From assembly GCF_000719705.1 (NCBI RefSeq), contig NZ_JOHO01000003.1, forward strand, positions 272,115-336,114: 64,000 bases of DNA, given 5' to 3'. The notes below the pieces were generated by a model. It did not search any database, had not been told where the DNA came from, and saw nothing but the letters and a program-made list of their open reading frames with translations. The position numbers and the translations under genes are program-made. How positions within the stretch are numbered: the first letter of the stretch is position 1; the number at the start of each line of letters is the position of its first letter. The stretch comes from Streptomyces sp. NRRL S-350. GTDB lineage: Bacteria; Actinomycetota; Actinomycetes; Streptomycetales; Streptomycetaceae. Shown piece by piece: positions 20,479 through 30,735 of this stretch.

Positions 20479-20854
20479 GGCTCATTCCCTTCAGAGGCCG
20501 TCGGCCGTCAGCCGGGCACTCGGCGGGCTGCTGCCGAGCGGCACGGCGGGGCTTCGATGCACTGGTGTGGACACCTGGAAATATGACTTAAGGCAACTCC
20601 ATGGACAAGTCACCCACACACTGGCACAACAGTCAATGACCATATGAAAGCTATAAAAAGCGGCAAAGCGGGCAAAGGGTTCGGCAGGCGCGGGCGTGGC
20701 AATCGGGTGGCCGACGGGCGCGCGACCAGCCGAATCGGTGTGCGGGTCGCACGCCGACCGCGCGCGAGCTGCGGAAAAGTGCGGCGTGTGCACCGCGATG
20801 CGGCTGATCGGTAACGGCTCGGCCACGTACAGTGGTGGAGATGGCCCTGAAGGC
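20479..20854. other. whiD-bldM intergenic control region (left part)
   Basis: This gene-free stretch should hold the whiD promoters and possible distal bldM promoters. Positions about 20575-20662 are strikingly AT-rich for this genome. On the reverse strand TTGTCC, 16 bases and TCATAT form a possible whiD promoter, and TTGACT lies further upstream. I cannot place a convincing regulator site. Confidence 0.5.
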
Positions 20855-20882
20855 CGTAACTCATTCGAGTGACGGTCGTTGG
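20855..20882 (+). promoter_or_regulatory. sigma-BldN-type promoter of bldM
   Basis: CGTAAC (20855-20860), exactly 16 bases, then CGTTGG (20877-20882) matches the published sigma-BldN consensus CGTAAC-N16-CGTTGA at 11 of 12 positions. It lies about 160 bases upstream of the bldM start, implying a long leader (about 150 bases). Confidence 0.85.
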
Positions 20883-21039
20883 AAGTGCGGAGGCGGTTAG
20901 CGGGCGCCGGACGTCGGGAACGATCGCGGGCAAGTTGGGGCGATCAGGACGGAGTCCGTCGCCGATCGGCCGTGTCGGAGAGGTTCGTACCAGCCAGGAG
21001 GCTCAACGTGACGCGGATCAGCTGCGGAGGACGACGGTC

Positions 21040-21651
21040 ATGACTTCCGTTCTCGTTTGCGACGATTCCCCGCTCGCCCGCGAGGCGCTTCGCCGCGCCG
21101 TCGCGACCGTACCCGGTGTCGACCGGGTCACCACCGCGACGAACGGGGAGGAGGTCCTCCGCCGCTGGGTGGCCGACCGCTCCGATCTCGTCCTGATGGA
21201 CGTCCGGATGCCCGGCCTCGGCGGGGTCGAGACGGTCCGGCGGCTGCTGTCCGCCGACCCGGGCGCCCGGATCATCATGCTCACCGTCGCCGAGGACCTC
21301 GACGGTGTCGCGCTCGCGGTGGCCGCGGGCGCCCGCGGGTACCTGCACAAGGACGCCTCGCGCGCCGAACTGCGGGCCACCGTCACCCAGGCCCTCGCCG
21401 ACCCGACCTGGCGGCTCGCCCCGCGCCGGCTGCGCAGCCCCGACATGGGCGCCGCGCCGACGTTGACGGCGCGTGAGATCCAGGTCCTGGAGGGCATGAG
21501 CCACGGCCGCAGCAACGCCGAGATCGGCCGCGAGCTGTTCCTGTCCGAGGACACCGTCAAGACCCACGCCCGACGGCTGTTCAAGAAGCTCGGCGCCTCC
21601 GACCGCGCGCACGCGGTGGCACTGGGCTTCCGCTGGGGCCTGGTCCGCTGA
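21040..21651 (+). CDS. bldM: response regulator BldM
   Basis: BldM is an atypical NarL/FixJ-family regulator needed for aerial hyphae and, as a heterodimer with WhiI, for spores. The product has 203 residues, the same length as in S. coelicolor: a receiver domain with the Asp pair CDDS and the acceptor-equivalent Asp54 in [10 protein letters not shown], and a C-terminal LuxR-type helix-turn-helix ([22 protein letters not shown]). The ATG at 21040 has a GGAGGA box; earlier in-frame starts overlap the leader and are rejected. Phosphorylation is thought not to be required in this family. Confidence 0.95.
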   Translation: MTSVLVCDDSPLAREALRRAVATVPGVDRVTTATNGEEVLRRWVADRSDLVLMDVRMPGLGGVETVRRLLSADPGARIIMLTVAEDLDGVALAVAAGARGYLHKDASRAELRATVTQALADPTWRLAPRRLRSPDMGAAPTLTAREIQVLEGMSHGRSNAEIGRELFLSEDTVKTHARRLFKKLGASDRAHAVALGFRWGLVR

Positions 21652-21983
21652 CCACCGGCGGCGCCGCCGGGTGCGGCGCACCGCCGGTGATTTCCGGAGC
21701 GGGCACCGCACAGGCGTGTGACGTTACGGTCCCGAGGTTGCACCATGGAGGAGTGGAGCACCTCGGGGACCAGCGGACAGGCACTGCGGCGAACCGCGCA
21801 GCCGCAGGACACTCGGCGGACGGCGCGACGGACGGGACCACCGACGGCGGGGCGGGAGGCGGCACGGTGCAGGAGGGGCCGGTGGTGCGCGGCACGCCCC
21901 ACGGTGCGCCAGCGCATAACGTTCCGGTGCACAACTCCGGACGCGGTGCCGCGTTTTCCCACTCGACCAGGCACCATGGACCG
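21652..21983. other. bldM-shbA intergenic region
   Basis: There is no recognisable gene. The shbA frame stays open back to 21687, so part may be coding if a GTG start far upstream is used. I see no clear terminator or promoter. Confidence 0.4.
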
Positions 21984-22700
21984 ATGCGCGACGACGTCGC
22001 CGGTGCGGCCGGCCAGGCGGACCCGGTGGAGGCCGAGCCCTCCGGCCCGGGTCACGATCCGTCGTACGCGGAATCCGGCACCCCCCGGGCCGAGGCCGGC
22101 CCGGGCCGCCCGCCGGTGCTCGGCACCGGCGGATCGCCGCTGGTGGGCGAGCTGGTCGCGGCCGCCGTCCGCGGCGAGAACCCGGCCATCGACGCCCTGC
22201 TCGCCTACGTCCACCCGCTGGCGCTGCGGTACTGCCGCGCCAAGCTGGTCCGGCTCCCCGGCGGCGCCCGGCACCACGTGGACGACGTCGCCCAGGAGGT
22301 CTGCGTCGCGGTGCTCTGCGCCCTGCCCCGGTACAAGGACCAGGGGCGGCCGTTCGAGGCCTTCGTCTACGGCATCGCCGCGCACAAGATCGCCGATCTG
22401 CAGCGGGCCGCGATGCGCGGGCCCGGCTCGACCGTCGTCCCGCAGGACGACCTGCCGGAGGTGCCGGACGAGGCGCTCGGCCCGGAGGAGCAGGCGCTGC
22501 TGAGCAGCGACGCGGCCTGGGCCAAGGAACTGCTCTCCAACCTGCCGGCCCGTCAGCGCGAGCTGGTGCTGCTGCGAGTGGCCGCCGGACTGTCGGCGGA
22601 GGAGACCGGGGAGGTGCTCGGGATGTCGCCCGGCGCCGTCCGGGTGGCCCAGCACCGGGCGCTCAGCCGACTGCGGGCGCTCGCGGAGGAGTCCTCCTGA
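21984..22700 (+). CDS. shbA: ECF-type RNA polymerase sigma factor (ShbA-like)
   Basis: This is a group 4 sigma factor. After a Gly/Pro/Glu-rich N-terminal 45 residues comes region 2 ([59 protein letters not shown]) and then region 4 ([44 protein letters not shown]). Position between bldM and guaB corresponds to ShbA, shown in S. griseus to drive the principal sigma gene hrdB. The ATG at 21984 gives 238 residues but has only a weak ribosome-binding site, so the start is uncertain. Confidence 0.85.
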   Translation: MRDDVAGAAGQADPVEAEPSGPGHDPSYAESGTPRAEAGPGRPPVLGTGGSPLVGELVAAAVRGENPAIDALLAYVHPLALRYCRAKLVRLPGGARHHVDDVAQEVCVAVLCALPRYKDQGRPFEAFVYGIAAHKIADLQRAAMRGPGSTVVPQDDLPEVPDEALGPEEQALLSSDAAWAKELLSNLPARQRELVLLRVAAGLSAEETGEVLGMSPGAVRVAQHRALSRLRALAEESS

Positions 22701-24513
<1,813 letters not shown>

Positions 24514-24532
24514 CCGGTCGGAACCGACCGCT

Positions 24533-24567
24533 GAGGGCCTGTCGCCGCAAGGTGGCGACGGGCCCTC
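24533..24567 (+). terminator. terminator of guaB
   Basis: A 14-bp stem with one G-U pair (24533-24546 with 24554-24567) and a 7-base loop begins 20 bases after the stop. Confidence 0.85.
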
Positions 24568-24675
24568 CGGCGTGCCCGGACCGGGCCGTCGGGGCGGGGC
24601 CCGCCCCGGTACGGGATACTGGGACGCGGCCGGGGTGACCCGGCGGGCATGAGCAACACAGCAGAAGGGCTCGAA

Positions 24676-25803
24676 GTGACTGAGATCGAGATCGGGCGAG
24701 GCAAGCGCGGCCGCCGGGCGTACGCCTTCGACGACATCGCCGTCGTCCCCAGCCGCCGTACCCGGGACCCGAAGGAGGTCTCGATCGCCTGGCAGATCGA
24801 CGCGTACCGCTTCGAGCTGCCGTTCCTGGCCGCCCCGATGGACAGCGTGGTCTCGCCCCAGCAGGCCATCGCCATCGGCCGCCTCGGCGGCCTCGGCGTG
24901 CTGAACCTCGAAGGCCTCTGGACCCGCTACGACGACCCGCAGCCCCTGCTGGACGAGATCGCCGCGATCACCGACGAGTCCGCCGCGACCCGCCGGCTGC
25001 AGGAGATCTACGCCGCGCCGATCCGTGCCGAGCTGATCAAGCAGCGGATCCAGGAGGTCCGCGACTCCGGCGTCGTCACCGCCGCCGCGCTGTCGCCGCA
25101 GCGCACCGCCGAGTTCTCCAAGGCCGTGGTGGACGCCGGCGTCGACGTCTTCGTCATCCGCGGCACCACCGTCTCGGCCGAGCACGTGTCCGGCGCCGCC
25201 GAGCCGCTCAACCTCAAGCAGTTCATCTACGAGCTCGACGTCCCGGTGATCGTCGGCGGCTGCGCCACGTACACCGCGGCCCTGCACCTGATGCGGACCG
25301 GCGCGGCCGGCGTGCTGGTCGGCTTCGGCGGCGGCGCCGCCCACACCACCCGCAACGTGCTGGGCATCCAGGTGCCGATGGCCACCGCCGTCGCGGACGT
25401 GGCCGCCGCCCGCCGCGACTACATGGACGAGTCCGGCGGCCGCTACGTGCACGTGATCGCCGACGGCGGCGTCGGCTACAGCGGCGACATCCCGAAGGCC
25501 GTCGCCTGCGGTGCCGACGCGGTGATGATCGGTGCCGCGCTGGCCCGCGCCACCGACGCCCCGGGCAAGGGCATCCACTGGGGCATGGAGGCCGTCCACG
25601 AGGAGCTGCCGCGCGGCAAGCGGGTGGACCTCGGCACGGTCGGCACCACCGAGGAGATCCTGACCGGTCCGTCGCACACCCCGGACGGCACCATGAACCT
25701 CTTCGGTGCGCTGCGCCGCGCGATGGCCACCACGGGCTACACCGAGCTCAAGGAGTTCCAGCGGGTCGAGGTGACCGTCAACCCGGCGCTCGACCTGCGC
25801 TGA
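24676..25803 (+). CDS. guaB3: GuaB3-family IMPDH-related protein
   Basis: A TIM-barrel protein of the IMPDH/GMP reductase superfamily without CBS domains (375 residues from GTG 24676). The GTG is preferred over ATG 24649 because it has an AAGGG box and begins at the conserved MTEIEIGRGKRGRRAYAFDD. The loop that holds the catalytic Cys in GuaB is not the GSICTTR form; glycine-rich GVLVGFGGGAAHTTRNVLG takes its place. GuaB3 proteins are conserved in actinobacteria and cyanobacteria; a GMP reductase role has been reported for a cyanobacterial member, and I cannot say whether it holds here. Confidence 0.85.
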   Translation: MTEIEIGRGKRGRRAYAFDDIAVVPSRRTRDPKEVSIAWQIDAYRFELPFLAAPMDSVVSPQQAIAIGRLGGLGVLNLEGLWTRYDDPQPLLDEIAAITDESAATRRLQEIYAAPIRAELIKQRIQEVRDSGVVTAAALSPQRTAEFSKAVVDAGVDVFVIRGTTVSAEHVSGAAEPLNLKQFIYELDVPVIVGGCATYTAALHLMRTGAAGVLVGFGGGAAHTTRNVLGIQVPMATAVADVAAARRDYMDESGGRYVHVIADGGVGYSGDIPKAVACGADAVMIGAALARATDAPGKGIHWGMEAVHEELPRGKRVDLGTVGTTEEILTGPSHTPDGTMNLFGALRRAMATTGYTELKEFQRVEVTVNPALDLR

Positions 25804-25836
25804 CCGAGCTGCGCTGACCGACCTGCGCTGACCGAG
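25795..25836 (+). repeat. three tandem 14-bp repeats over the guaB3 stop
   Basis: CTGCGCTGACCGAG occurs three times in tandem (the middle copy ends C). The first copy contains the last codons and stop of guaB3, so the stop context has been duplicated twice downstream. Confidence 0.85.
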
Positions 25837-25873
25837 CTGGGCCGGCTCGACCTGGGTCGAGCCTGCTGCCGAC

Positions 25874-25901
25874 AGGCCCTCGCCGACCCCGGCGGGGGCC
25901 T
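25874..25901. terminator. bidirectional terminator between guaB3 and the membrane protein
   Basis: A 12-bp stem with one G-U pair (25874-25885 with 25890-25901) and a 4-base loop lies between convergent genes. Confidence 0.75.
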
Positions 25902-25953
25902 TCGGGCTGTCCGGGGGCGGCGGGTGGCTGCCGGTGGGTGGCGGCGCCGGGGG

Positions 25954-26517
25954 TCAGCCGCGGTCGGCGGTGCGGCGGGTGAGGAGGAAGCCGCCGATGA
26001 CGGCGATGGCGTAGAAGGCGGCGTCGAGCGGGCGGAGTTCGGCGCGCCAGGTGGTCAGGGTGTCGTGCAGCAGGCCGTGGGGGCCGGGGCCCTCGGCGTT
26101 CACCCGGCGGAGCTGTCCGATCAGTTGGCCGAGGAGGAGCGCGCCGGCCGCGAGGAGGGCGCCGAGCGGCGGGAGCAGCCGGTTCCGGCCACCGAGGAGG
26201 CCGAGCGGGAGGGCGACCAGGCCGGCCGGGGCGATGGCCAGCCAGCCCAGGCTGTCGGCGGCCCGCAGCGGCGCGAAGCCGTAGACCAGCCCGCTGACCA
26301 GCATGGCGAGGACCGCGAGGGCGATGGCCAGGGCGGTGCGGCGGCGGGGGACGGTCCGCGGCACGGGGACGACGGGCTCGTACCCGGTCACCGGGGCGCC
26401 GGGCATGCCGGGGGCGACGTAGCCTTCGGGGGCGACGGGGGCCGGTGCGACCGAGTAGTGCTGGGCGGTGCGCGGCCGGGCCGATGGGCCGTCAGCGCCC
26501 GGCGCGGGTGCGGTCAT
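25954..26517 (-). CDS. integral membrane protein of unknown function
   Basis: I do not recognise this family. The 187 residues have a Pro/Ala-rich soluble N terminus (1-58) that ends in a basic patch (PRRRTA), then four hydrophobic segments: ALAIALAVLAMLVSGLVYGF, WLAIAPAGLVALPLGLLGG, LGALLAAGALLLGQLIG, and AAFYAIAVIGGFLL, the last followed by a short basic tail. GGGGGGA stands 12 bases before the ATG. It diverges from the kinase gene at 26771 with 253 bases between them, so the two may share control. Confidence 0.75.
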   Translation of the reverse strand: MTAPAPGADGPSARPRTAQHYSVAPAPVAPEGYVAPGMPGAPVTGYEPVVPVPRTVPRRRTALAIALAVLAMLVSGLVYGFAPLRAADSLGWLAIAPAGLVALPLGLLGGRNRLLPPLGALLAAGALLLGQLIGQLRRVNAEGPGPHGLLHDTLTTWRAELRPLDAAFYAIAVIGGFLLTRRTADRG

Positions 26518-26770
26518 GGACGTCGATCCCCCCGGAAAAGACGATGAGCTGCTGAACGTTAGCAGTGACTCGGGCGGATCTTGGCGAGTTTTCGATCACA
26601 GATCGGGCACGGAGCGCCGCACCCGTTCCGGTTCGTCCGGGCTTGGGACGGGGGCCGGGTGGTCGCGGGCCCCCGGGACAGGAGATGATGGAGGCTTCGG
26701 CGTTCGGGCCTGAGGCCGGGCCGACGCGCTGTCACCACGACCGCCAGCCGCACATGGGGGAACGTTCCGA

Positions 26771-28750
26771 ATGACCCAGGCGAAGGGTTCCACCGGCCGC
26801 CTCTTGGCCGGCCGCTACCGCCTGAACGGCGTGCTCGGACGCGGCGGCATGGGCACCGTCTGGCGCGCCGAGGACGAGATGCTGGGCCGGACCGTCGCGG
26901 TCAAGGAACTGCGGATGAACGCCAGCGTCGACGAGGAGGAGAAGCACCGGCTGATCACCCGGACACTGCGCGAGGCCAAGGCCACGGCGCGGATCCGGCA
27001 CAACTCGGCGGTCACCGTCTTCGACGTCGTCGACGAGGACGACCGGCCGTGGATCGTGATGGAGCTGGTCGAGTCCCGCTCACTGGCCGACGTCATCCGC
27101 GAGGACGGCCCGCTCAAGCCCGGCCGGGCCGCCGAGATCGCCCTCGACGTGCTGGGCGTGCTGATCGCCGCGCACGCGCTGGGCATCCTGCACCGGGACG
27201 TCAAGCCGTCCAACGTGCTGATCGGCGACGACGGCCGGGTGGTGCTCACCGACTTCGGCATCGCCAGCGTCGAGGGCGACGCCTCGGTCACCTCCACCGG
27301 CATGCTGGTCGGCGCGCCCTCGTACATATCCCCGGAGCGGGCCCGCGGGCAGAAGCCCGGGCCGCCGGCCGACCTGTGGTCGCTGGGCGGCACGCTGTAC
27401 GCGATGGTCGAGGGCCGGCCGCCGTACGACCGCGGCTCGGCGCTGGCCACACTGACCGCGGTGATGACCGAGGACCTGGCCGTGCCGGTGAACGCCGGCG
27501 GGCTGCGACCGGTGATCGAAGGGCTGCTGGAGAAGGACCCGGCCGCGCGGCTGGACGCCTCGCAGACCCGGTCGATGCTCAAGCGGGTGGTCGCGGAGGC
27601 GACCGTGAAGGCCGAGTCGACCACCGAGCACGCGATGCCGGTGGGGGCGACGGCCACCGTGGCCGTGGCCGAGCCGGACGCGGAGTCGAAGCCGGACGCG
27701 AGCGCGGAGCCGAAGCCGGAGCCGGAGAAGCCCGAGGGCGCCCGGAAGCGGTCCGTGGGCGGGCTGCTGGGGACGGTCCGGGTGGGCAGCCGGGCCCGGG
27801 ACGAGGAACCGCCCACCCTGCCCGCGGCGGAGCCCGCCGCCCGGGCGGACGCGCCGGCACCCGAACCGATCCGACCGGTGACCAGCGAGTGGACGATGGG
27901 CGCGACCCAGGCGGCCGGAGCCGACCCGCGCACCGGAAGGCGGCGGCTGGCCATCGCCACCGTGGTCGTGGTGCTGCTGCTGATCGCGGGAGTGGTCGCG
28001 GTGGTCCAGGCCGTCGGCGGCGGGGACGGCGGCGCCAAGGGCGAATCCACCCACGGCGCGGGCGCCACCTCGCCGGTCGCGGTGACCACCGGCCCCACGC
28101 CCGGCCAGGGCGCACCGGCCCCCGCGACCGAGGCCCCGCCCGGCGGCCCGGCCACCGGGACGCCCACGGACGCCGCCACCGCCGGCGCGCCCGCACAGCC
28201 CGTCACCCCGCCCCCCGCCACCGTGCCCGCCGCCACCACACCCGCCGCGCCCGTGCAGCCGCCGGCGCCGGCCCCCAACCCGGCGCAGTCCGCGCCGGGC
28301 GGTGCGGTGCCCGCCGGGTACCACGAGTACAAGGACCCGAGCGGCTTCTCCGTCGTGCTGCCGGACGGGCTCCAGCCGGCCGGCTCCGACTCCAACCGGC
28401 GGATCTTCAAGAACGCGGCCGACGGCAGCCAGCTGCGGATCGAGTGGAGCACCACGCCGCACGCGAGCGCCCTCGCCGACTGGCAGGAGTCCGAGCCCGA
28501 CCTGCGCGCGCAGGTCACCAACTACCAGCGGCTGACGCTGTCGGCGATCACCTACCGGCAGTGGACCAACGCGGCGGACTGGGAGTGGACCAACGGCACG
28601 CCCACCATGCACTCCCTCAACCGCGGCTTCGTGACCGGGACTCCGGCCAAGTACGGCTACTCGATCTACTGGATCGTCCCGGACGCGCAGTGGGCCGCGC
28701 AGGCCCCGGCCCGGGACGTCGTCTTCAACAGCTTCCAGCCCGCGCCGTAG
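26771..28750 (+). CDS. PknB-type transmembrane Ser/Thr protein kinase (copy 1)
   Basis: A receptor-like kinase of 659 residues. The N-terminal kinase domain (about 14-270) is complete: glycine loop LGRGGMG, Lys45 in VAVKEL, catalytic HRDVKPSN (141-148), DFG at 161-163, and APSYISPERARG. A Glu/Pro/Ala-rich linker leads to one membrane span near 393-415, then a Thr/Pro/Ala-rich stalk and an extracellular domain of about 150 residues starting PAGYHEYKDPSGFSVVLPDG. It has no PASTA repeats, so it is not canonical PknB. The second kinase at 30736 has the same layout and a related end domain. Confidence 0.92.
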   Translation: MTQAKGSTGRLLAGRYRLNGVLGRGGMGTVWRAEDEMLGRTVAVKELRMNASVDEEEKHRLITRTLREAKATARIRHNSAVTVFDVVDEDDRPWIVMELVESRSLADVIREDGPLKPGRAAEIALDVLGVLIAAHALGILHRDVKPSNVLIGDDGRVVLTDFGIASVEGDASVTSTGMLVGAPSYISPERARGQKPGPPADLWSLGGTLYAMVEGRPPYDRGSALATLTAVMTEDLAVPVNAGGLRPVIEGLLEKDPAARLDASQTRSMLKRVVAEATVKAESTTEHAMPVGATATVAVAEPDAESKPDASAEPKPEPEKPEGARKRSVGGLLGTVRVGSRARDEEPPTLPAAEPAARADAPAPEPIRPVTSEWTMGATQAAGADPRTGRRRLAIATVVVVLLLIAGVVAVVQAVGGGDGGAKGESTHGAGATSPVAVTTGPTPGQGAPAPATEAPPGGPATGTPTDAATAGAPAQPVTPPPATVPAATTPAAPVQPPAPAPNPAQSAPGGAVPAGYHEYKDPSGFSVVLPDGLQPAGSDSNRRIFKNAADGSQLRIEWSTTPHASALADWQESEPDLRAQVTNYQRLTLSAITYRQWTNAADWEWTNGTPTMHSLNRGFVTGTPAKYGYSIYWIVPDAQWAAQAPARDVVFNSFQPAP

Positions 28751-28774
28751 GGCGCGCGGGGCGCCGGGCTCGGC

Positions 28775-29338
28775 TCAGCCGATCAGGCGCTGCTTGGCGC
28801 GGGCGAACTCGTCGTGGGTGAGCGCGCCGGCGGCGTGCAGGGCGGCCAACCGCTCCAGCTGCCCCACGAGTTGCTCGCCCGCGCCGGGCCCGGCGGTGGC
28901 GGCGTCGGCCCGGGCGGCGTCGGCCGGCCCGACCGCGGGTGCGGCCGGCGGGGCGAGCCGGGCGAGCCGGGCGGACTCCCGTACCCGTTCGGCGAAGACG
29001 TCGGCCTTGGCCACGTCCTCGAAGCGATGGGAGCCGGTCAGTGCGACGATCGTCAGTACGTCGCCGTTGAACTTGGTGCGGGCCACGGCGGCGTCGGTGA
29101 CGGCGGTGAGCGGAACCGGTACCGGGGGCTTCCCGTCCTTCAGGAAGAGCAGCCGGTGGGTGGTCAGCACGAGCACGCCCTTGCGGAAGTGGTCGGGGTG
29201 GCGCCCGGCGGTGGAGGCCACCGGCCTCTCGCCGGTGATGACGGCCGCCTCCACCGTGCGGACGGCCTCCGCCCGGTCGGTTCGGTCGGTGTTCCCCGCC
29301 ACGCTGAAGGCGGTGTCGATCAGGTCGGTCCAGTCCAT
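28775..29338 (-). CDS. bacterial PH domain and SHOCT domain protein
   Basis: A 187-residue soluble protein. Residues about 35-110 look like a bacterial pleckstrin-homology fold (GVLVLTTHRLLFLKDGKPPVPVPLTAVTDA..RTKFNGDVLTIVALTG), an Ala/Pro linker follows, and the last 33 residues are a SHOCT motif (LVGQLERLAALHAAGALTHDEFARAKQRLIG), a short helical module often used for oligomerisation. It lies antisense between the two kinase-family genes: convergent with kinase 1 (24 bases) and divergent from the pseudokinase (57 bases), so it may share the pseudokinase's promoter region. Confidence 0.82.
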   Translation of the reverse strand: MDWTDLIDTAFSVAGNTDRTDRAEAVRTVEAAVITGERPVASTAGRHPDHFRKGVLVLTTHRLLFLKDGKPPVPVPLTAVTDAAVARTKFNGDVLTIVALTGSHRFEDVAKADVFAERVRESARLARLAPPAAPAVGPADAARADAATAGPGAGEQLVGQLERLAALHAAGALTHDEFARAKQRLIG

Positions 29339-29395
29339 GGGGCCGAGGGTAAAGGAGCCGCTCAGTAGGCTGCTCGGTGAGCGAGAGGAACTGGC

Positions 29396-30574
29396 ATGCG
29401 AGGCGGCCCCGGGCAGTTGCTGGGGGGACGGTACCGGCTGACGGACCGTCCCGAGCCGTTGTGCGCCCGCGCGGTGGACGAACGCACCGGAGAATCGGTA
29501 CTGCTGCGCGCCCTGGAGCTGCCCGCGCTGCTGACCACCGGTCAGGACCCGGAGGGTGAGGCGTCCGCGCAGGCCGACCGGCTGGTGCGGCGGGTCGCGG
29601 CCGTCGGCTCCGCCGCGCCGACCGGGCACCCACGGCTGCTGCGTGGGGTCGGCGCCTTCGTCGACGGCGACCTGCTGTGGACGGTGGAGGAGCGACCGGC
29701 CGGGCTGACGGTGGCGGAGCTGCTCGCCGCCGGGCCGGTCACCCCCTACCGGGCGGCCGAGGCGGCGGCGGACCTGACCGGCGCACTGCGGGCGCTGCAC
29801 GGAGCCGGGCTCACCCACGGGAACCTGACCGCCGAGTCGGTGCTGGTCTGCGAGGACGGCGCGGTGATGCTCGGCGGGCTGCTCGCCGGGGTGGCGCAGG
29901 AGGCGCTGGCCGAAGAGCTCGGCGGGCCGGGCGGGCGTCGCCGGTACGACGTCCGGGCCGTCCTGGTCGGCCCGGTGGCGGAGCGCTGGCCGCTGGACGG
30001 CGGCCCGGCGGGCGACTGCTGGGCGCTCGGGGTGCTGCTGCACCGGCTGGTCACCGGCCGCTCGCCGTACCCGGAGGGCGGCGTGCCGGAGCTGGTGACG
30101 GCCGTACGGGACGGGCGGCGCGAGCACTCGGCGGCCTGCGGGCCGCTGGGGCCGCTGGTCGAGCGGCTGCTGCAGCCCGACCCGGTGCGGCGGCCGACGG
30201 CGGAGGAGATGCGCCTGGAGCTGGCGGCCCTGCTGGCGGGCGCGCCGGAGCCGATGGACGAGGAGCGGGTGGCCGGGGCGGTGACGCTGAAGCCGGAGGC
30301 CCCGCTGGTGCCGGTGCGGCCGCGCCGGGGCCGCCGGGGCGGGCGGGGTGCCGGAGACGTCCGGGGCCGGGCCGGGGCGGCGGCCGGTCACGGGCCTGAC
30401 GGCAGGTCCGGTGGCGGTCCCGGTGAGCGGCCCGGTGGCGGACTCGGTGGCGGTCCCGGTGACCGGGCGAAGCCGCCGCGGATACCCCCCGCACTCCTCG
30501 GCCCGCTGCTGGTGGGGGCCGTGTTCCTGCTGCTGGCGCTGGGAGTGGCCGCCGTGGTGCTGTTCGCAGGCTGA
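29396..30574 (+). CDS. membrane pseudokinase
   Basis: The 392 residues follow the protein-kinase fold from LLGGRYRLTD to LVERLLQPDPVRRPTAEEMRLEL, but every catalytic motif is gone: the glycine loop is absent, the ATP lysine position reads SVLLRAL, HRD is HGN (141-143, in LTHGNLTAESVLV) and DFG is replaced by LGGLL. The region equivalent to subdomain IX, DCWALGVLLHRLVTGRSPYP, is well kept. A basic Gly-rich linker and a C-terminal membrane span (PALLGPLLVGAVFLLLALGV) follow, with almost nothing outside. GAGAGGA precedes the ATG. It likely scaffolds or modulates the active kinases on either side. Confidence 0.85.
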   Translation: MRGGPGQLLGGRYRLTDRPEPLCARAVDERTGESVLLRALELPALLTTGQDPEGEASAQADRLVRRVAAVGSAAPTGHPRLLRGVGAFVDGDLLWTVEERPAGLTVAELLAAGPVTPYRAAEAAADLTGALRALHGAGLTHGNLTAESVLVCEDGAVMLGGLLAGVAQEALAEELGGPGGRRRYDVRAVLVGPVAERWPLDGGPAGDCWALGVLLHRLVTGRSPYPEGGVPELVTAVRDGRREHSAACGPLGPLVERLLQPDPVRRPTAEEMRLELAALLAGAPEPMDEERVAGAVTLKPEAPLVPVRPRRGRRGGRGAGDVRGRAGAAAGHGPDGRSGGGPGERPGGGLGGGPGDRAKPPRIPPALLGPLLVGAVFLLLALGVAAVVLFAG

Positions 30575-30582
30575 CGGCCCGC

Positions 30583-30606
30583 CCGGACCACGGTCTCCCG
30601 GTCCGG
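30583..30606 (+). terminator. hairpin after the pseudokinase gene
   Basis: CCGGACC and GGTCCGG pair (30583-30589 with 30600-30606) nine bases after the stop, and flanking GCCCGCC/GGTGGGC can extend the stem imperfectly. Confidence 0.5.
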
Positions 30607-30619
30607 AGGGTGGGCGTGA

Positions 30620-30649
30620 TTACCGGGGGCGGCGGGGTGCGCCTAATGT
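30620..30649 (+). promoter_or_regulatory. possible promoter of kinase 2
   Basis: TTACCG (30620-30625), an 18-base spacer and TAATGT (30644-30649) make a weak promoter; the palindrome TGTTCGAACA at 30662-30671 lies just downstream and could be an operator. Confidence 0.35.
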
Positions 30650-30735
30650 GTGCGTGGGATTTGTTCGAACAGTGGTCTGCACCAGGTCCTCCGTCACGGT
30701 GACGGCAGGCGGAACGTGTGCGGGGGAGGTCGCGG

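Noticed and set aside
26548..26565. Imperfect palindrome CTGCTGAACGTTAGCAG in the divergent region left of kinase 1
   Set aside because: The arms are mismatched near the centre and short; I cannot tell it from chance.
30662..30671. TGTTCGAACA as a LexA (SOS) box before kinase 2
   Set aside because: The actinobacterial SOS box needs CGAAC and GTTCG halves separated by about four bases in the opposite order; this palindrome does not match.
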